Below are positions 15,202 through 27,218 of a DNA stretch of 64,000 nucleotides, in pieces. The translations under genes were made by a program, and so were the position numbers. Source of the stretch: Pogonophryne albipinna (lineage: Eukaryota > Chordata > Actinopteri > Perciformes > Artedidraconidae); the NCBI GenBank assembly GCA_028583405.1, contig CM053251.1:11977495-12041494 (forward strand), in the 5' to 3' direction. Under the pieces are notes generated by a model. The model made no database searches, was not told the origin of the DNA, and was given only the letters and a program-made list of their open reading frames with translations. How positions within the stretch are numbered: position 1 is the stretch's first letter; each line of letters starts with the position of its first letter.

Positions 15202-15738
15202 CAGAGATGGCAAAAGTAAACACATCCTTTACTCAAATAGAAGTACAGATACTCGTGTTTAAAAATACTCTGATAAAAGTAGAAGTACTGACTTAACTTC
15301 TTTACTCAAGTAAAAGTAAAGAAGTATGGGCTTCAAAATGTACTTAAGCAAAAAGTACCCATAACTACCAACTGTTTTAAAGAGTAACTGACCTCCCTTT
15401 GGATTAATAAAACAATAATGTCATTGTTAGCTAATGAATGTTTCCATGCTGAACAACGGCAACATGACAACGTTTCCATTGGTCTCTCTTCTTTAGAGAA
15501 GACCAGGAAATGATGGATACACGGATCGTGTTCAAATCAATAGGCACGCAATGACTAATAATAATGATTACGCCACCAAACACAGATTAAAACTAAAGTA
15601 ACCAGCCTGTTTGGAAAATGTAAGGAGTAAAAGTAAAAAGTGTTCAGAAAAATAAGTAGTGGAGTAAAGTACTGATAACAGAAAAATGTACTTAAGTACA
15701 GAAACTAAGTATTTGTACTCTACTACTTCCCACCTCTG
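15202..15738. mobile_element. hAT-type MITE (CAGAGRTGG ends)
   Basis: The 537-bp element starts CAGAGATGGCAAAAGTAAA and ends CTACTACTTCCCACCTCTG. It is flanked by a perfect 8-bp duplication ATAATATA (15194-15201 and 15739-15746). The ends carry iterated AAGTA/TACTT motifs typical of subterminal transposase sites. Non-coding. Confidence 0.92.
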
Positions 15739-15746
15739 ATAATATA

Positions 15747-18700
15747 ATAATTGGACCAAGGGCCAAAAAAAACACACAATAAGTGCCTAAGGGCCGTTCA
15801 ACTAGTCCTTGTCGAAGAGGACCAAGCTGCCATGACCAATAGCAAACAGGAAGGTAAACGAGCCTGTCCACCCATGATAAACGCTGTGAGGCCAAATCTG
15901 TGGGCGAAAGAAAAAGTCAAAGCCATGTGCTGCCATTTGTCCGTCTGAACACAGGCTCTAATTTAATGACAATATGTTTCTCAGACTCTGCTGAACTGTG
16001 AGAGACCGGAAAGAGAGGAGCGACGTCCTAATGCGGTATGTTAGATACACCACTTCAAATTTATATCGAGTTGCTGGTGTAACAACAGCAGTTAGGAGGC
16101 AATTATGTACATAATCACAAGTATCTTTGCAGAATATAGACTTCTTTGTACACAAACCAGATGCTCAATCAGTCTACACGTATGGAAAGGCTGTTAATTT
16201 AAGTGATCAATTGGTCTTTAGATCATTCTGTACTCTCACACTGATTATGCAGTATGCTACCTGTGTACTGTGAGAAGACAAACATAGGGTTAGGTCTGTT
16301 TCAATATGGATTGGTCCAATGATGGGCATGTTCTGATGGATGAGACGGGAGGACTTTGGTTTCAGGGCTGCAGCTTTTTAATTTGTGAAGCATCATTAGC
16401 TAGAGAAGAATCCTGCTTGTACCTCAGGGGGGTGGGTGATCAAATAGATGCAGCACAAAGAGATACCTCTTCATCCATCTTGTTGCTGTGGTAGCTATCA
16501 CAGCTGGTAAGAAGAGGATATTATTCATGCATAACAATGCAATGTGAAACGCGACTGTTGACGGAAAGCTGCACGCGGTGGCTCTTGTGCATGAAAACTA
16601 CCTGAGTCTCCATGTAAATGATGTGGCTTTTGAAAAACACAGGAATACAGAGTGAGCTTGAGTCGAGCACTATATATCCTGGACGTGTCATCCTATCCCC
16701 CTCCTACACACACAGCATTGTGTGTGGGCATGCAGTGTCAGGCTGGGGTCTTGCTTATTGCCGCAGTCACTATGTAAAGTAGATTCATATATGCAAACGG
16801 TGAACACAACAGATTCACATTTGCCTACAGGGTAAAAATAGTTGTTTGCAAGTTGTCTTCTCCACACCACTAACACGACTACTGTTCAGACCTTGGTGTC
16901 ATCAAGTTGATTTCCGGCTGAGTCATAAATCTACAATGGGAATGTACATTGAATATTTAAAAGTTCAGACATGATTTCATAGGGGCGAAAAATGTTGCTG
17001 TTTTTTTGCTTGAATAAGGGTTGAATAAGCATTTTTCATTTGCCTCCCGTGTTTTGAAGAATAAACACTCTTCGGCAGTGGATGCTTTTTTTCTTTACTC
17101 GAGCCCACTCATATGGCGCCGTTTGATTTCCCCCCAAATCAATTGCAAGGCAACAATACAATGAAGTGCCCGAGGCAAACTCTGGTTCTATTGAACACAT
17201 GTCTACATTGTGATTGCTCCGGGAGATTTAGGACAATCATAGCATACACAACATTAACATGTTTTCTTCATTTAAAAAGGACACTGAAGGGATTACACTT
17301 CTTCCAAGTGTTTATTTTAAAAATGTAAATTACCTCAATAAACAGAAGCCTGGTGTTCATCACTTAGCTTAGAAATGTAAGATGACATACTTTACTTGAT
17401 AAATACATCTTCAATCATCCTCATCGCTTACACTGAACTTCAGCAGCATTATCAGTTTTAACAAGAAAACAAATATTTGAATAGAGAAACCAGGTTTGCT
17501 AAGTGGTTATCTCATCAAACCACACTAATACGAACTGGTATGTCGCATGAATACATATACCATTATAGCAGGAATATTAATGCATGACTGAAATAATTTA
17601 TTGCATACCTGCCTTGCAAAGGAAAGGGCATCGAGGCAGTTAGCTAATTGGCTAAATGCATTTCTTTTTATTAATCGGAAGGGAGGTGTGTACGAGTCAT
17701 GTGGTGTTGCCATACTGCCATCAGTGTAAAGAATCGGTTATAAAAACCCAGCGGGCTATTTATAGAAACATGTCGATGGGCAGGTTGGTGATTTAAAGCA
17801 GCAGAGCAGGAACCCTTAGAGGAGATTTACTACGATCGTTTCCAAAGGATTTTCTCTAGAAAAGGCAAAGGGGTGGGTTTTGCTGTGTGAGTCATATTAT
17901 ATTTGAATTGAAAATATGATGGCGAGAAGTAAAGGTGCCTCAGTGAGAAAATGAAAGTATGAGCGGTAAGCTTTAATGGTTTTGGCCCCCATGACCACTA
18001 TTTACAGCAGGCAGAGGCAACATATGATGAGAGATAATTAAGCGTTACAGATCAATGGCCTGAGCAGTGGCTTGCAGACTTTAAATGGTTTTCCCTGTGA
18101 GAACTTTTATTGTTTTACTCTGCACACATTGATTGAATAGTATTAATAAAACACAGAGGATCTGTCTCATGATGTGCTAAATATGCTCCCACTTCCAAGA
18201 CTTTAAAAACCTGAAAAGTTAAAGTTCTTTAAACAATTAACTGAATCAATTATTTAAAACCGTTTCAGGAACGGTTCATTCAACTGTATGACTTATTAGT
18301 TATTTCTCAGTTATGAGGAGGAACATTTCCCCTTGCCAATAACACTTCCCTCACAAAGTGATTATGGGAACTGAATGATTCATTAAATTGACAGCACAGT
18401 AGTCATGGCTCTTTGTCTTTGTCATAAAATGCCAGTTCTTGTCTCGTTATCTCCTTAACTTATCAAGTTGTTGCTGTTATCTCTCATTTCTCCAGGCATC
18501 CATGTAATGAGACTCTAATCTTGTTATCATTAGTTTAATTACGGTTAACAGCATGATCGTGCCCACCTGGAAATCGATGTATTGTATCATGTTGGAAGAT
18601 AACTATTCACAACTAGTCACAATTGTGTAATTGCAAGACCTGAACAGTACAAAGTCTCGCAAGACCAACAATTCACTTCTAGATGTTGATTAAATATCCA

Positions 18701-20009
18701 ACACAAGGGAACCATCTCAGTGAACTTCTGATGGGCTTCATACGTGTGATGTTTCAATGGATGGTGGCTAGTGCAGTTATTGGCAAAGCTACAAAAAGAT
18801 TGTGTAGCTTTTGACATTCAGAAAAAAACGACACCTTGTCAGAGGATCACAGTAAATCATCATTTCAGTTAACTCTAGACTAGAGGCTTTCAACACACAA
18901 AAACGGGCTCAAATTTGACTTGCGATAATTAAAACTAATCAACGCAAAAACAAAACCGGACAAACCAAAATGATCTCTACCTAAAGTTAAAATTGGGGTT
19001 ATCTCTGACTTGTTCATAGGCCACAAATGAAATCAAGTTAAAGCTGGTACTGTATCCCTGAGGATTTTAAAAGAGCAAGCCAACACTACCCTTTTCACAT
19101 ATGCAGTATATATCCATATTTAAAAAAACAAATTCAGAGCACTCACAACCCAAACTGCAACTAAATACTGTCAATTGCACACTCATAACATAACAAAGGT
19201 ATTCGGGCACTTCAAGGAATTCTGGCAGACAGCCACATAAAATATGCAATATCTGGATCTTCCCATTCTGTAAGATCCAGGATCAATAAAACAGCTTTCT
19301 CCACATACCGGATGATTAATTTCAGTTTTTGAAAAGGCACAGAACTGTCATCGCAAAGAAACTACAGACAACAAAAACATATTTCTTTGCGAACACATAT
19401 CTTTCTCGTGGTTGCTTATCATAAAACACACAAATCATCAGAGTGATTCTGATGATTTCGTTACCAAAAGTGCAATAAGAGTTTAGCATGTAAGGGTGGT
19501 AACACGAGCAATTTGTCTAAACATTTAGCAAAAGCGCTCCACATCCACACGGAGAAATGCACCGGGTTCCACTGTCTTTCTAGTAGCTCTGTAGCCCCAT
19601 CCACGAGTAACGTTTCCACGTCAGGTATATATTATGTATGCTAGCAGCAACACACGGAGTTAACTACATTATACAAACATGGGTTAATGATTAGAGGAAA
19701 CTGAGTTACTCTTTATTTTGTTAAAGTTTCAGCTATTCTGTTTACAGTTCTGTCATCAGATTATTTAATACGATTTGTTAAAACATTGTTGTTTCTTTTG
19801 ATGTGAAATATTATTTATTTACTTTAAATAAAAAACAATGTTAATTTTGTTCAAAATGTGTTTAGTTAATTTAATAATATATGTATTTTTGAATCAAGTA
19901 TTCATCTTTATTGTCTTCATTGTTAGTTTCCACATGCCTAAAACAACCTCAAGCTACAAGCCATCAACTAAAAGTTGATGGCGTTTGAGAAATTGTGCAA
20001 GGCATAATA
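15747..20009. other. Non-coding span, no genes recognised
   Basis: AT-rich sequence with short chance frames only. I found no splice-bounded exon with recognisable protein similarity. Confidence 0.45.
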
Positions 20010-20085
20010 GTCCGAATAGTCGATTAATCGTTTCATTAATCGATAGATTAATCGATTATCAAATTAGTCGTTTGTTGCAGCCCTA
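20010..20085. mobile_element. hAT-like terminal fragment
   Basis: Repeated ATTAATCGAT motifs followed by AATTAGTCGTTTGTTGCAG and CCCTAG match a widespread fish hAT-like terminus. I could not find the opposite end, so this is probably a fragment. Confidence 0.5.
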
Positions 20086-20956
20086 GTCTGCACGTTTTCT
20101 ACATTTAAGTTTGAACACAAATCATCCCTTGATTGAAGTCATTATCGCAAATCACTGCAAATCCTTTAGATGAAATACCTTGACAATTCATCAAACCATC
20201 ACATATCATCGAGGCCTGTTTTAACAACAATAAGCAACCTCTATTTTCTGTACATTTCACACACTGAATATAATGTAGGCTTTCATGGATATCCTGTTAA
20301 AGAAAGCCTTTACTGTTTGAAAAGGGGTCGAGCATAGATATTAAACTGACTGTTTTGTGCAGTACAGTATGTTAATTTTAATCTGTGTACCTGGATAATG
20401 GCTGCCTCTTTGAAAGGCTTCAGAGAACTCTGTCATTAGGCACATTCACACCGCAGTACTTTTCCCACAAAGGTTCATCAGAACTTAGTTTATACTCTTT
20501 AGTTCTCATGAACTAAATACAGATCGCGTTCACACCATGGATGTATAATAAGAACTGGATACAGCGTGGGAGGCGGGGCCTCATTCATTCCTATGAGAGT
20601 TGCTCATTGGCGCATGATGATAAAATGGCCCAACTTTTGAGAGAGTGAAACGTCACAGATTACCCAGCATGCCTGAGAAGTACCCGTATGTGCGCTCATA
20701 GCGCATGCGCAACTTTAACCAAAATGCTCGTTCACATCAAGCACGTCAATTTGCGTACACGTAACAGCACCGCACGTTCATGACAGCATGGTAATGATTT
20801 GTTAATATGATGGATTTGATATTAACGAGGCGGCAGTTAGCAGCTAGCGGCTAGCTAGTAATTATGCTAATGTAAACATCAATCGTTATGTACTTATATT
20901 AAGCTGTAACAGGATCTAGTGATATCCAACAGAGCTTCATTTAGCAAGAAATAATT

Positions 20957-20962
20957 ATTGCA

Positions 20963-21004
<42 letters not shown>

Positions 21005-21010
21005 TGCAAT
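20957..21010. repeat. Perfect hairpin: ATTGCACTGT, (TA)n, ACAGTGCAAT
   Basis: Ten-base arms flank a TA run, so the whole 54-bp segment is self-complementary. It could extrude as a cruciform or fold in RNA. Confidence 0.85.
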
Positions 21011-21210
21011 AAGCTTATTAGTGCAATAATAAGCTACAGGGACGTTAATCTAACGTCGGTAATATTAACTTTATTTAATACAACATTTACGGTACAAGAT
21101 TTAATCATACAGCCCATGTAGTATAATATTTTACAAATGATGAATTACAGCAAACATGTGCAATATATCCATTATTACAGCTCCGTGGGATGGCAGTAAG
21201 GCGATATGGG

Positions 21211-22382
21211 CAGGGGTGCACATAACTTTTTTGCCCTGGTTCTCAAAGGAGCACCTGGAGATGTTGCTTGGTGCTCATCCTTAAAATGAAATAAACCGTA
21301 ACTTTTGAGGGGGTCTTGACTTTATTTGCCAGACACACGGCACTGAACACACATGCAGAGGTGAACACAGAACACACATGCAGAGGTGAACACAAGACAA
21401 CATTAACATGACCAGTAATCCTACAAGCTGTCATCACTACCCTCCTGACTGTTCTCCTCACTGTCTTCCTCTCTGTCAGACATGGTAGCTGATGATGTAG
21501 GCCTACTTCTTTCTCTCTGGTTGAGTCTGCGATTAGCTGCTTGCATCCACAAGTCAACAGCTGGTTTTGGGTCGAAAGTCTCTGTTGTCATCTTAGACAA
21601 GTGGATTTAATCAAATAAGTATGTGAACATAACCAATAACCTACCATAGCCAATAACAAATGAATGTAACTTGTTTTATTTGTGTTGTTCATTTATATCT
21701 TATTTTACCTTAACATTTATTTATGCATTTTTTTTTTTTATCTCTCCAGTTTTAAAGGATATTTTTGGTTACTGTCCCATAGTATGCATTGGAATGATTT
21801 CAAACCTGTTTAGCCCAATAATTATAAAGGAGTGCCTTGGAAATATGTGTTTACATAAATTGTGACCAAACTGTGAACTATCTAAACACTCAGAGTCCTT
21901 TACCTCACTGAGCTGTAGTATCAGCCTCTCAGTCTGACTGGAGAGGACTCTCCCTCCACATTATTGTAGAAACATCTTCTTATATCCGTTAGAGCAGCTA
22001 GCACCAGATTCTAATAACAACACCGGGCGGTGCGCCATTCTCTCTCTCCCTCGCATTTTGGCTGTGAGCTGCGGGCGCCAGATAAGCCAACATCCCCCAT
22101 TTTCATCACTTACAGCGCCCATCGTACAGGGCAAATGTGTTTTCCCCTCCCAGAGCTGCCAGCGCAGCGCCTCCCCAGATCTGGCGCCCTAGGCGAACAT
22201 CTATAACGCCAGGGCTACGGGCCGACCCTGAGTTCATATGCAACTCGCAAATATCTTTCTCTCTCTCTCCTCTCTTTTCTATTCTCCCTTCTCTCTCTCC
22301 CTCTCCCCCCCCTCTCTCTCTCTCTCTCAATTTTGGTACGCAAATGCGCCTTTTTTCAAATGACCAGTTATGTGCAGCCCTG
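21211..22382. mobile_element. hAT element (CAGGGGTGCACATAAC ends)
   Basis: This 1172-bp element starts CAGGGGTGCACATAAC and ends GTTATGTGCAGCCCTG, flanked by a perfect 8-bp duplication GATATGGG (21203-21210 and 22383-22390). It holds a 20-bp-scale duplication (GAACACACATGCAGAGGTGA-type, 21345-21391) and a CT-rich tract (22255-22328). I recognise no transposase domain in its frames, so it is probably internally deleted. Confidence 0.93.
22255..22328. repeat. CT-rich low-complexity tract
   Basis: Polypyrimidine stretch of CTCTCT and CCCCCC runs inside the hAT element at 21211-22382. Confidence 0.9.
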
Positions 22383-23424
22383 GATATGGGTCCGTTCTTA
22401 TTGTGCATCCATGGGTAAAGATAAACGCATGTAGTGCTGAACCATAGTGCTGAACACGTAACATGAACGTGCCGGGCGGCGCGGTCCCGTGGGTTAGATG
22501 CGCGTTCATAATGCAGAGGGAAATAACTCTCAGAATAACGTTATTAGCACATTTTTACAACTTGAGGAACGAATGTTTTTAATAAGGGCTATACAAGTGT
22601 TCATACTGGGTTGTTTATTTAGTTTTAAAAAAAGTATCCAACGAGTTACAGACCACTCTTTCCCCATGTAAGTCAATGGAAAAAAGTGTTTCCGGGCCCA
22701 GCAACCTAAAGGAAGTGTAGTACCGCCGTTTGGCCACCACGAATATTCTCATCAGACTCCGGCGCACTTCCTGGGGGCTTGTTTCACACCGGAATAAGTC
22801 CCTGGGGGAGGATTAGGCAAATGAAGCCGCTGTCGTCACTTCTTCTTCTTCTGCTTTGGGTTTACTGGCAGGCCGCAAACCACTTCACGGCGTATACTGC
22901 CGCCCAAAGTCCCCGGCCGGAAGTCCCCGGAGTTGGGGACTGGCTTCAGTAGAAGCTGCTGGGACTCCCAGCAGCTTCTACTGAAGCCTTCCGAGTAAAT
23001 CGCCAGAACGCCGACACCTCCTCATCTCCACCGCTCCCATGTTTTATTTTGTGTTGCCATAAGTTAGTCTCTCTGCGTTTCTGCGCTGGGCTAATGCTAA
23101 TGCTAATAATGCTAATGCGAGGATAATAAAATGGCGGCTTCACAAAACTTTTTGGGAGTTTTACGGGGCGTGGTTTGCAATCCGCCCAGCCAATCAGACA
23201 TAGGAACCTTTTTCTCCCACGAAAGTCCCTGCTCTCTAGCAGGGACGGAAAAGGGGGTGAAAAGGTTCTCATGAACTCATTTTAGTTCCGGGTCTTTTTG
23301 GTGTGAACGCAACATTTCGGAACTATATCCGAACTAAAGTGGGAAAAGTACTGCGGTGTGAACCATAGGTGTGAACGCGCCTTTTGTGGGACATTTAACT
23401 GCTTTCTCTTTCCTTTCTCTAATT

Positions 23425-24983
23425 CAGGGTTGCCAACTCTCACGCATCTGGCGTGTGACACACGCTTTCACTCTCAATCTCACGCTCTCACGCTGCCCAA
23501 ACTATTCTCACGCCAAAAACAAGAATACCGAAGACTAGAAACGGTTTTGAAAACTTTTGTCAGGTAGTGATCGTCTTCTCAATAGAACATCTTTGATAAT
23601 GTCTTCTGGCCAATCAGAATCACGATAACGGCGTGGTGTTGTTGCAGGAAGTCCCGACGGAGAATACTTATGTGGTAGTACATCTCTATATACATCGATA
23701 CAACATTACTTATTATTATAGAAATCAACACGTAATGAAATACACGGTTTGATGATTGATAGGTGTGTGTGGGCTGTCTTTCATTTTGACACACAGAACA
23801 ATGGGGGCTATCCACCCTTATCCACAATGTAAAGTAATTCACACAGCCTCTTCCCTCTTCAGTGAGGAGCAGCAGGTTCAGCTTTCAGAACAAAGTAACA
23901 AAAAACTAAAATGGCATTAATTTTTTTAAATATGTCGTGTAGTAATACATTTATTTTTCTTCTCAAGAGAGTACCAGAATGTGTATTTTATGTTAGTATT
24001 TCAAAAAATCTCCTGGGGGAGAATCTCCCCAGACCCCCCTGCAGGGGTTGGGTTTTCAGCATGTCAACTCTTTCACCTGTGGAGAAATGGCAGGATTGGC
24101 TCCAGGTCGCCCTTTTTATTTACTACAAGACAAATGTGCCTTTTTATTTCATACAGTTCAATTTGGATTGAGACAGGGAAATAATCTAAACCTCACGCGT
24201 GGCGTTTCACTGTCAAGGGGAGCGTGTATGTAATTACATTGCAAATACTGACTTGAGCCCACCACTGTATGGGTTAGCCCTACCTTAGATTACCCAACAC
24301 AAATACTCTGGAGCCGCAACTGCCGACCCGTATTACGCATGCGCAGATCTAAGATCCAGTAGAAATGATAAAAAAGTAAAAGTCTGCTGCTTATTGTTCT
24401 ACTAGGCCAAAATAGAGTCAAAGAGTATATGAGAGTGAGAGTGTGTTAATTAATATGTTTGGCAGTTTGGAGTAAGTCTGTAGATTTGTTTGTGTGTGTG
24501 TGTTTCATGTAGCCTATAGGCCTCTCACGATAATTAATTTTGTTGGATACATTTTCCCGGAAATTATTACGATAAACGATAATATTGTCGGCACCGTTGT
24601 ATGACCATTTTAGACCACTGACATAATGATAATATATAATAATAATTCAAGTACATCCTTTCAAACTGCTAGTCACATCCTCATGTAAATGGCAACTTAT
24701 CGAGTTCATTTTTATTTATCGTACGATAAGTCAATTAATTGCTTGTCGCGACAGGCACACAATAAAACAGTGGAAACAAACATGTGTTTGACTTTCATTA
24801 GTGAATGAAACTGTGTGCCCTTTATAGTCTGTGTCCAATATTGTGTATTTGTATATATTGTATATATATCCTGCTAAGGTCCCGCTGCTGACACGATAGC
24901 AGTCATTTCGTGCTCATAATGTGTAATTAAACCTATGATATCAAAATCTCACTCCAGCCAGGTACCCAAAGTTGGCAACCCTG
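23425..24983. mobile_element. hAT element copy A (CAGGGTTGCCAACT ends)
   Basis: The 1559-bp element starts CAGGGTTGCCAACT and ends AGTTGGCAACCCTG, with a perfect 8-bp duplication CTCTAATT on both sides (23417-23424 and 24984-24991). About 770 bp of its right part (24217-24983) recur inverted in copy B (26474-27218). A secondary inverted pair inside (GGCCTCTCACGATAA near 24519 and TTGTCGCGACAGGC near 24742) marks a hAT-like element nested within it, present in both copies. No intact transposase. Confidence 0.9.
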
Positions 24984-24991
24984 CTCTAATT

Positions 24992-26136
24992 GTCATATCT
25001 CTTTATGTTGTTTTTATGGGGATGATGTGTACATGTTTATGTGATATCCTTCAGCCTTTGAAACATATCACATTCTGCTTCATAACAGTTGAGGAAAGTA
25101 TCTTTAAATTATGTTTTACTTCCCTTCTACAATTTCCTCTGTCTGGCTTTATCGGTCTGTGTGTTTCTCAGAGGGACTGTGATAAATCTCATTACAGTCT
25201 GTGCTGTCAAGAGCCAAAAAGGTCAATATGAAAGCAAACAATAAACGATTAGTTTGACGAAGACTCAAAAACGCTGGATTATTACAGGGGAATGCAAAGA
25301 TCTGATCCAAATCCACCTGTGATTCCATTTTATGTAAATCAACAGGAATCAGTGGATTATCTGTAATTAATCCTCTGTAGAGCTTTATTTTTCATTGCAT
25401 ATAAGAAATAATACAGACTCCTCATGTCACATAGTAATAAAAGGAGGAGAAAACATCATTATTATTCTGGCAGTAAGTAAAATAGATGCGATAACACAAA
25501 ATAATAAGACCCAGTGTAGCCGGTGTAATCTGAGGTTTCATCACAATACAATTGAAATAATATAGCGTTTGAATGAATAAACACACACCAATTCAACAGA
25601 TATCAATTCAGTACATACCTATGTTTATATATTCAGGAAAATGCTAAGGAAGGCGTTGCTGTTAAACCTCATTACGGTCATTATTGCAGCAGCGCCATGG
25701 AAATTGTTTTTTGAGCCCTTCCTAATTATAAAGCTGGTCTCGTCCTGTCTTGCAGACTCTCTCAGCATTCATGATTGAAGGTTCAGCAAAAAATGAAAGC
25801 ACATTTTATCTTCCCTTGTATTGAATGAGAACAGTGGTTTAATCAGGTCTGGTTTAATTAAATGTCCAAATTTAAAATTTAGACTCAATTTCATTTGTTT
25901 TTCTTTCGGGTAGAAGAGTACAAGTGGAGGTTTGAGGTGTTTCTACAGAAAAGCAAAGGTCCTGCTTCAGTGGAGCAGCACACTTAAACGTGGATATTCA
26001 TTTGGCTTCAATCTTTGTTGTAGACATTTCTGTCATTTTCCACCACGCCACATTCTCTGATTTTATTATCTCCAAACAACTCATCTAATGTAGAATGACC
26101 ACTTAGTTAATGACCATTAGGAACAAGTTATCATAA
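24992..26136. other. Non-coding span between the two TIR element copies
   Basis: AT-rich, no recognised genes or repeat ends. Confidence 0.4.
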
Positions 26137-26473
26137 GCCGCTTGCACACCAAGTACTTTGCCGTACTTAGTGCCCAGCACTTAGTGCCCCCATGGAACTA
26201 AGTACAGATCGCGTTCACACCGGAATAAATTCCCTGAGGGAAGATTATGCAAATGAAGCCGCTGACGTCACTTCTTCTTCTTCTGCTTTGGGTTTACTGG
26301 CAGGCCGCAAACCACTTCACGGCGTATACTGCCACCCGGAGTTCCCGGGCCGGAAGTCCCCGGAGTTGGGGACACCCAGCAGCTTCTACTGAAGCTTTCC
26401 GAGTAAATCGCCAGAACGCCGACACCTCCTCATCACTCCACCGCTCCCATGTTTTTTTTGTGTTGCCATAAGT

Positions 26474-27218
26474 CAGGGTTGCCAACTTTGGGTACCTGGC
26501 TGGAGTGAGATTTTGATATCATGGGTTTAATTACACATATGCGCACAACATTACTGCTATCGTGTCAGCAGCGGGACCTTAGCATATATATAGGATGTAT
26601 ATACAATATATACAAATACACAATATTGGACACAGACTATAAAGGGCACAAAGTTCAAACACCTGTTTGTTTCCACTGTTTCCAAGTGTGCCTGTCGCGA
26701 TAAGCAATTAATTGACTTATCGTACGATAAATAAAAATGAACTCGATAAATTGCCATTTACATGAGGATGTGACTAGCAGTTTGAAAGGATGTACTTGAA
26801 TTATTATTATATATTATCATTATGTCAGTGGTCTAAAATGGTCATACAACGGTGCCGGCAATATTATCGTTTATCGCAATAATTTCCGGGAAAATGTATC
26901 CAACAAAATTAATTATCGTTAGAGGCCTATACATGAAACACACAGACAAATAAATCTACAGAATTACTCCAAACTGCCAAATATATGAATTAACACACTC
27001 TCACTCTCATATACTCTTTGACTCTATTTTGGCCAAGTAGAACAATAAGCAGCAGACTTTTACTTTTTATCATTTCTACTGGATCTTAGATCTGCGCATG
27101 CGCAATACGGGTCGGCAGTTGCGGCTCCAGAGTATTTTTGTTCGGTAATCTATGGTAGGGCTAACTCATACAGTGGTGGGGCTCAAGTCAGCATTTGCAA
27201 TGTAATTACATACACGCT
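26474..27218. mobile_element. hAT element copy B, truncated and inverted relative to copy A
   Basis: It starts CAGGGTTGCCAACTTTGGG and runs as an inverted, diverged copy of 24217-24983. Similarity stops at 27218, where the foldback element begins, and its other terminus is missing. The distal part was probably lost in or around the foldback insertion. Confidence 0.8.

Larger units (their letters stand above)
20537..22782. mobile_element. Compound insertion inside TIR element copy 1
   Basis: The insertion is flanked by TTCACACC on both sides (20529-20536 and 22783-22790), which looks like an 8-bp target duplication because the uninterrupted copy 2 has this sequence once. It contains an AT hairpin, a hAT element (21211-22382) and repeat-like flanks. 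Its own ends show no clear mutual inverted repeat. Confidence 0.6.
20439..23381. mobile_element. TIR element copy 1, carrying a large insertion
   Basis: The left end contains TTCACACCGCAGTACTTTTC then CCAC. The right end has the exact complement (GTGGGAAAAGTACTGCGGTG then TGAA), followed by a second GTGTGAA copy. The body (about 22783-23330: GAAGCCGC, a TTCTTC tract, CCCCGGAGTTGGGGAC, an inverted pair AGCAGCTTCTACTGAAGC) recurs in copy 2 at 26137-28600. No transposase seen; superfamily undetermined. A 2.2-kb insertion (20537-22782) interrupts it. Confidence 0.7.
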
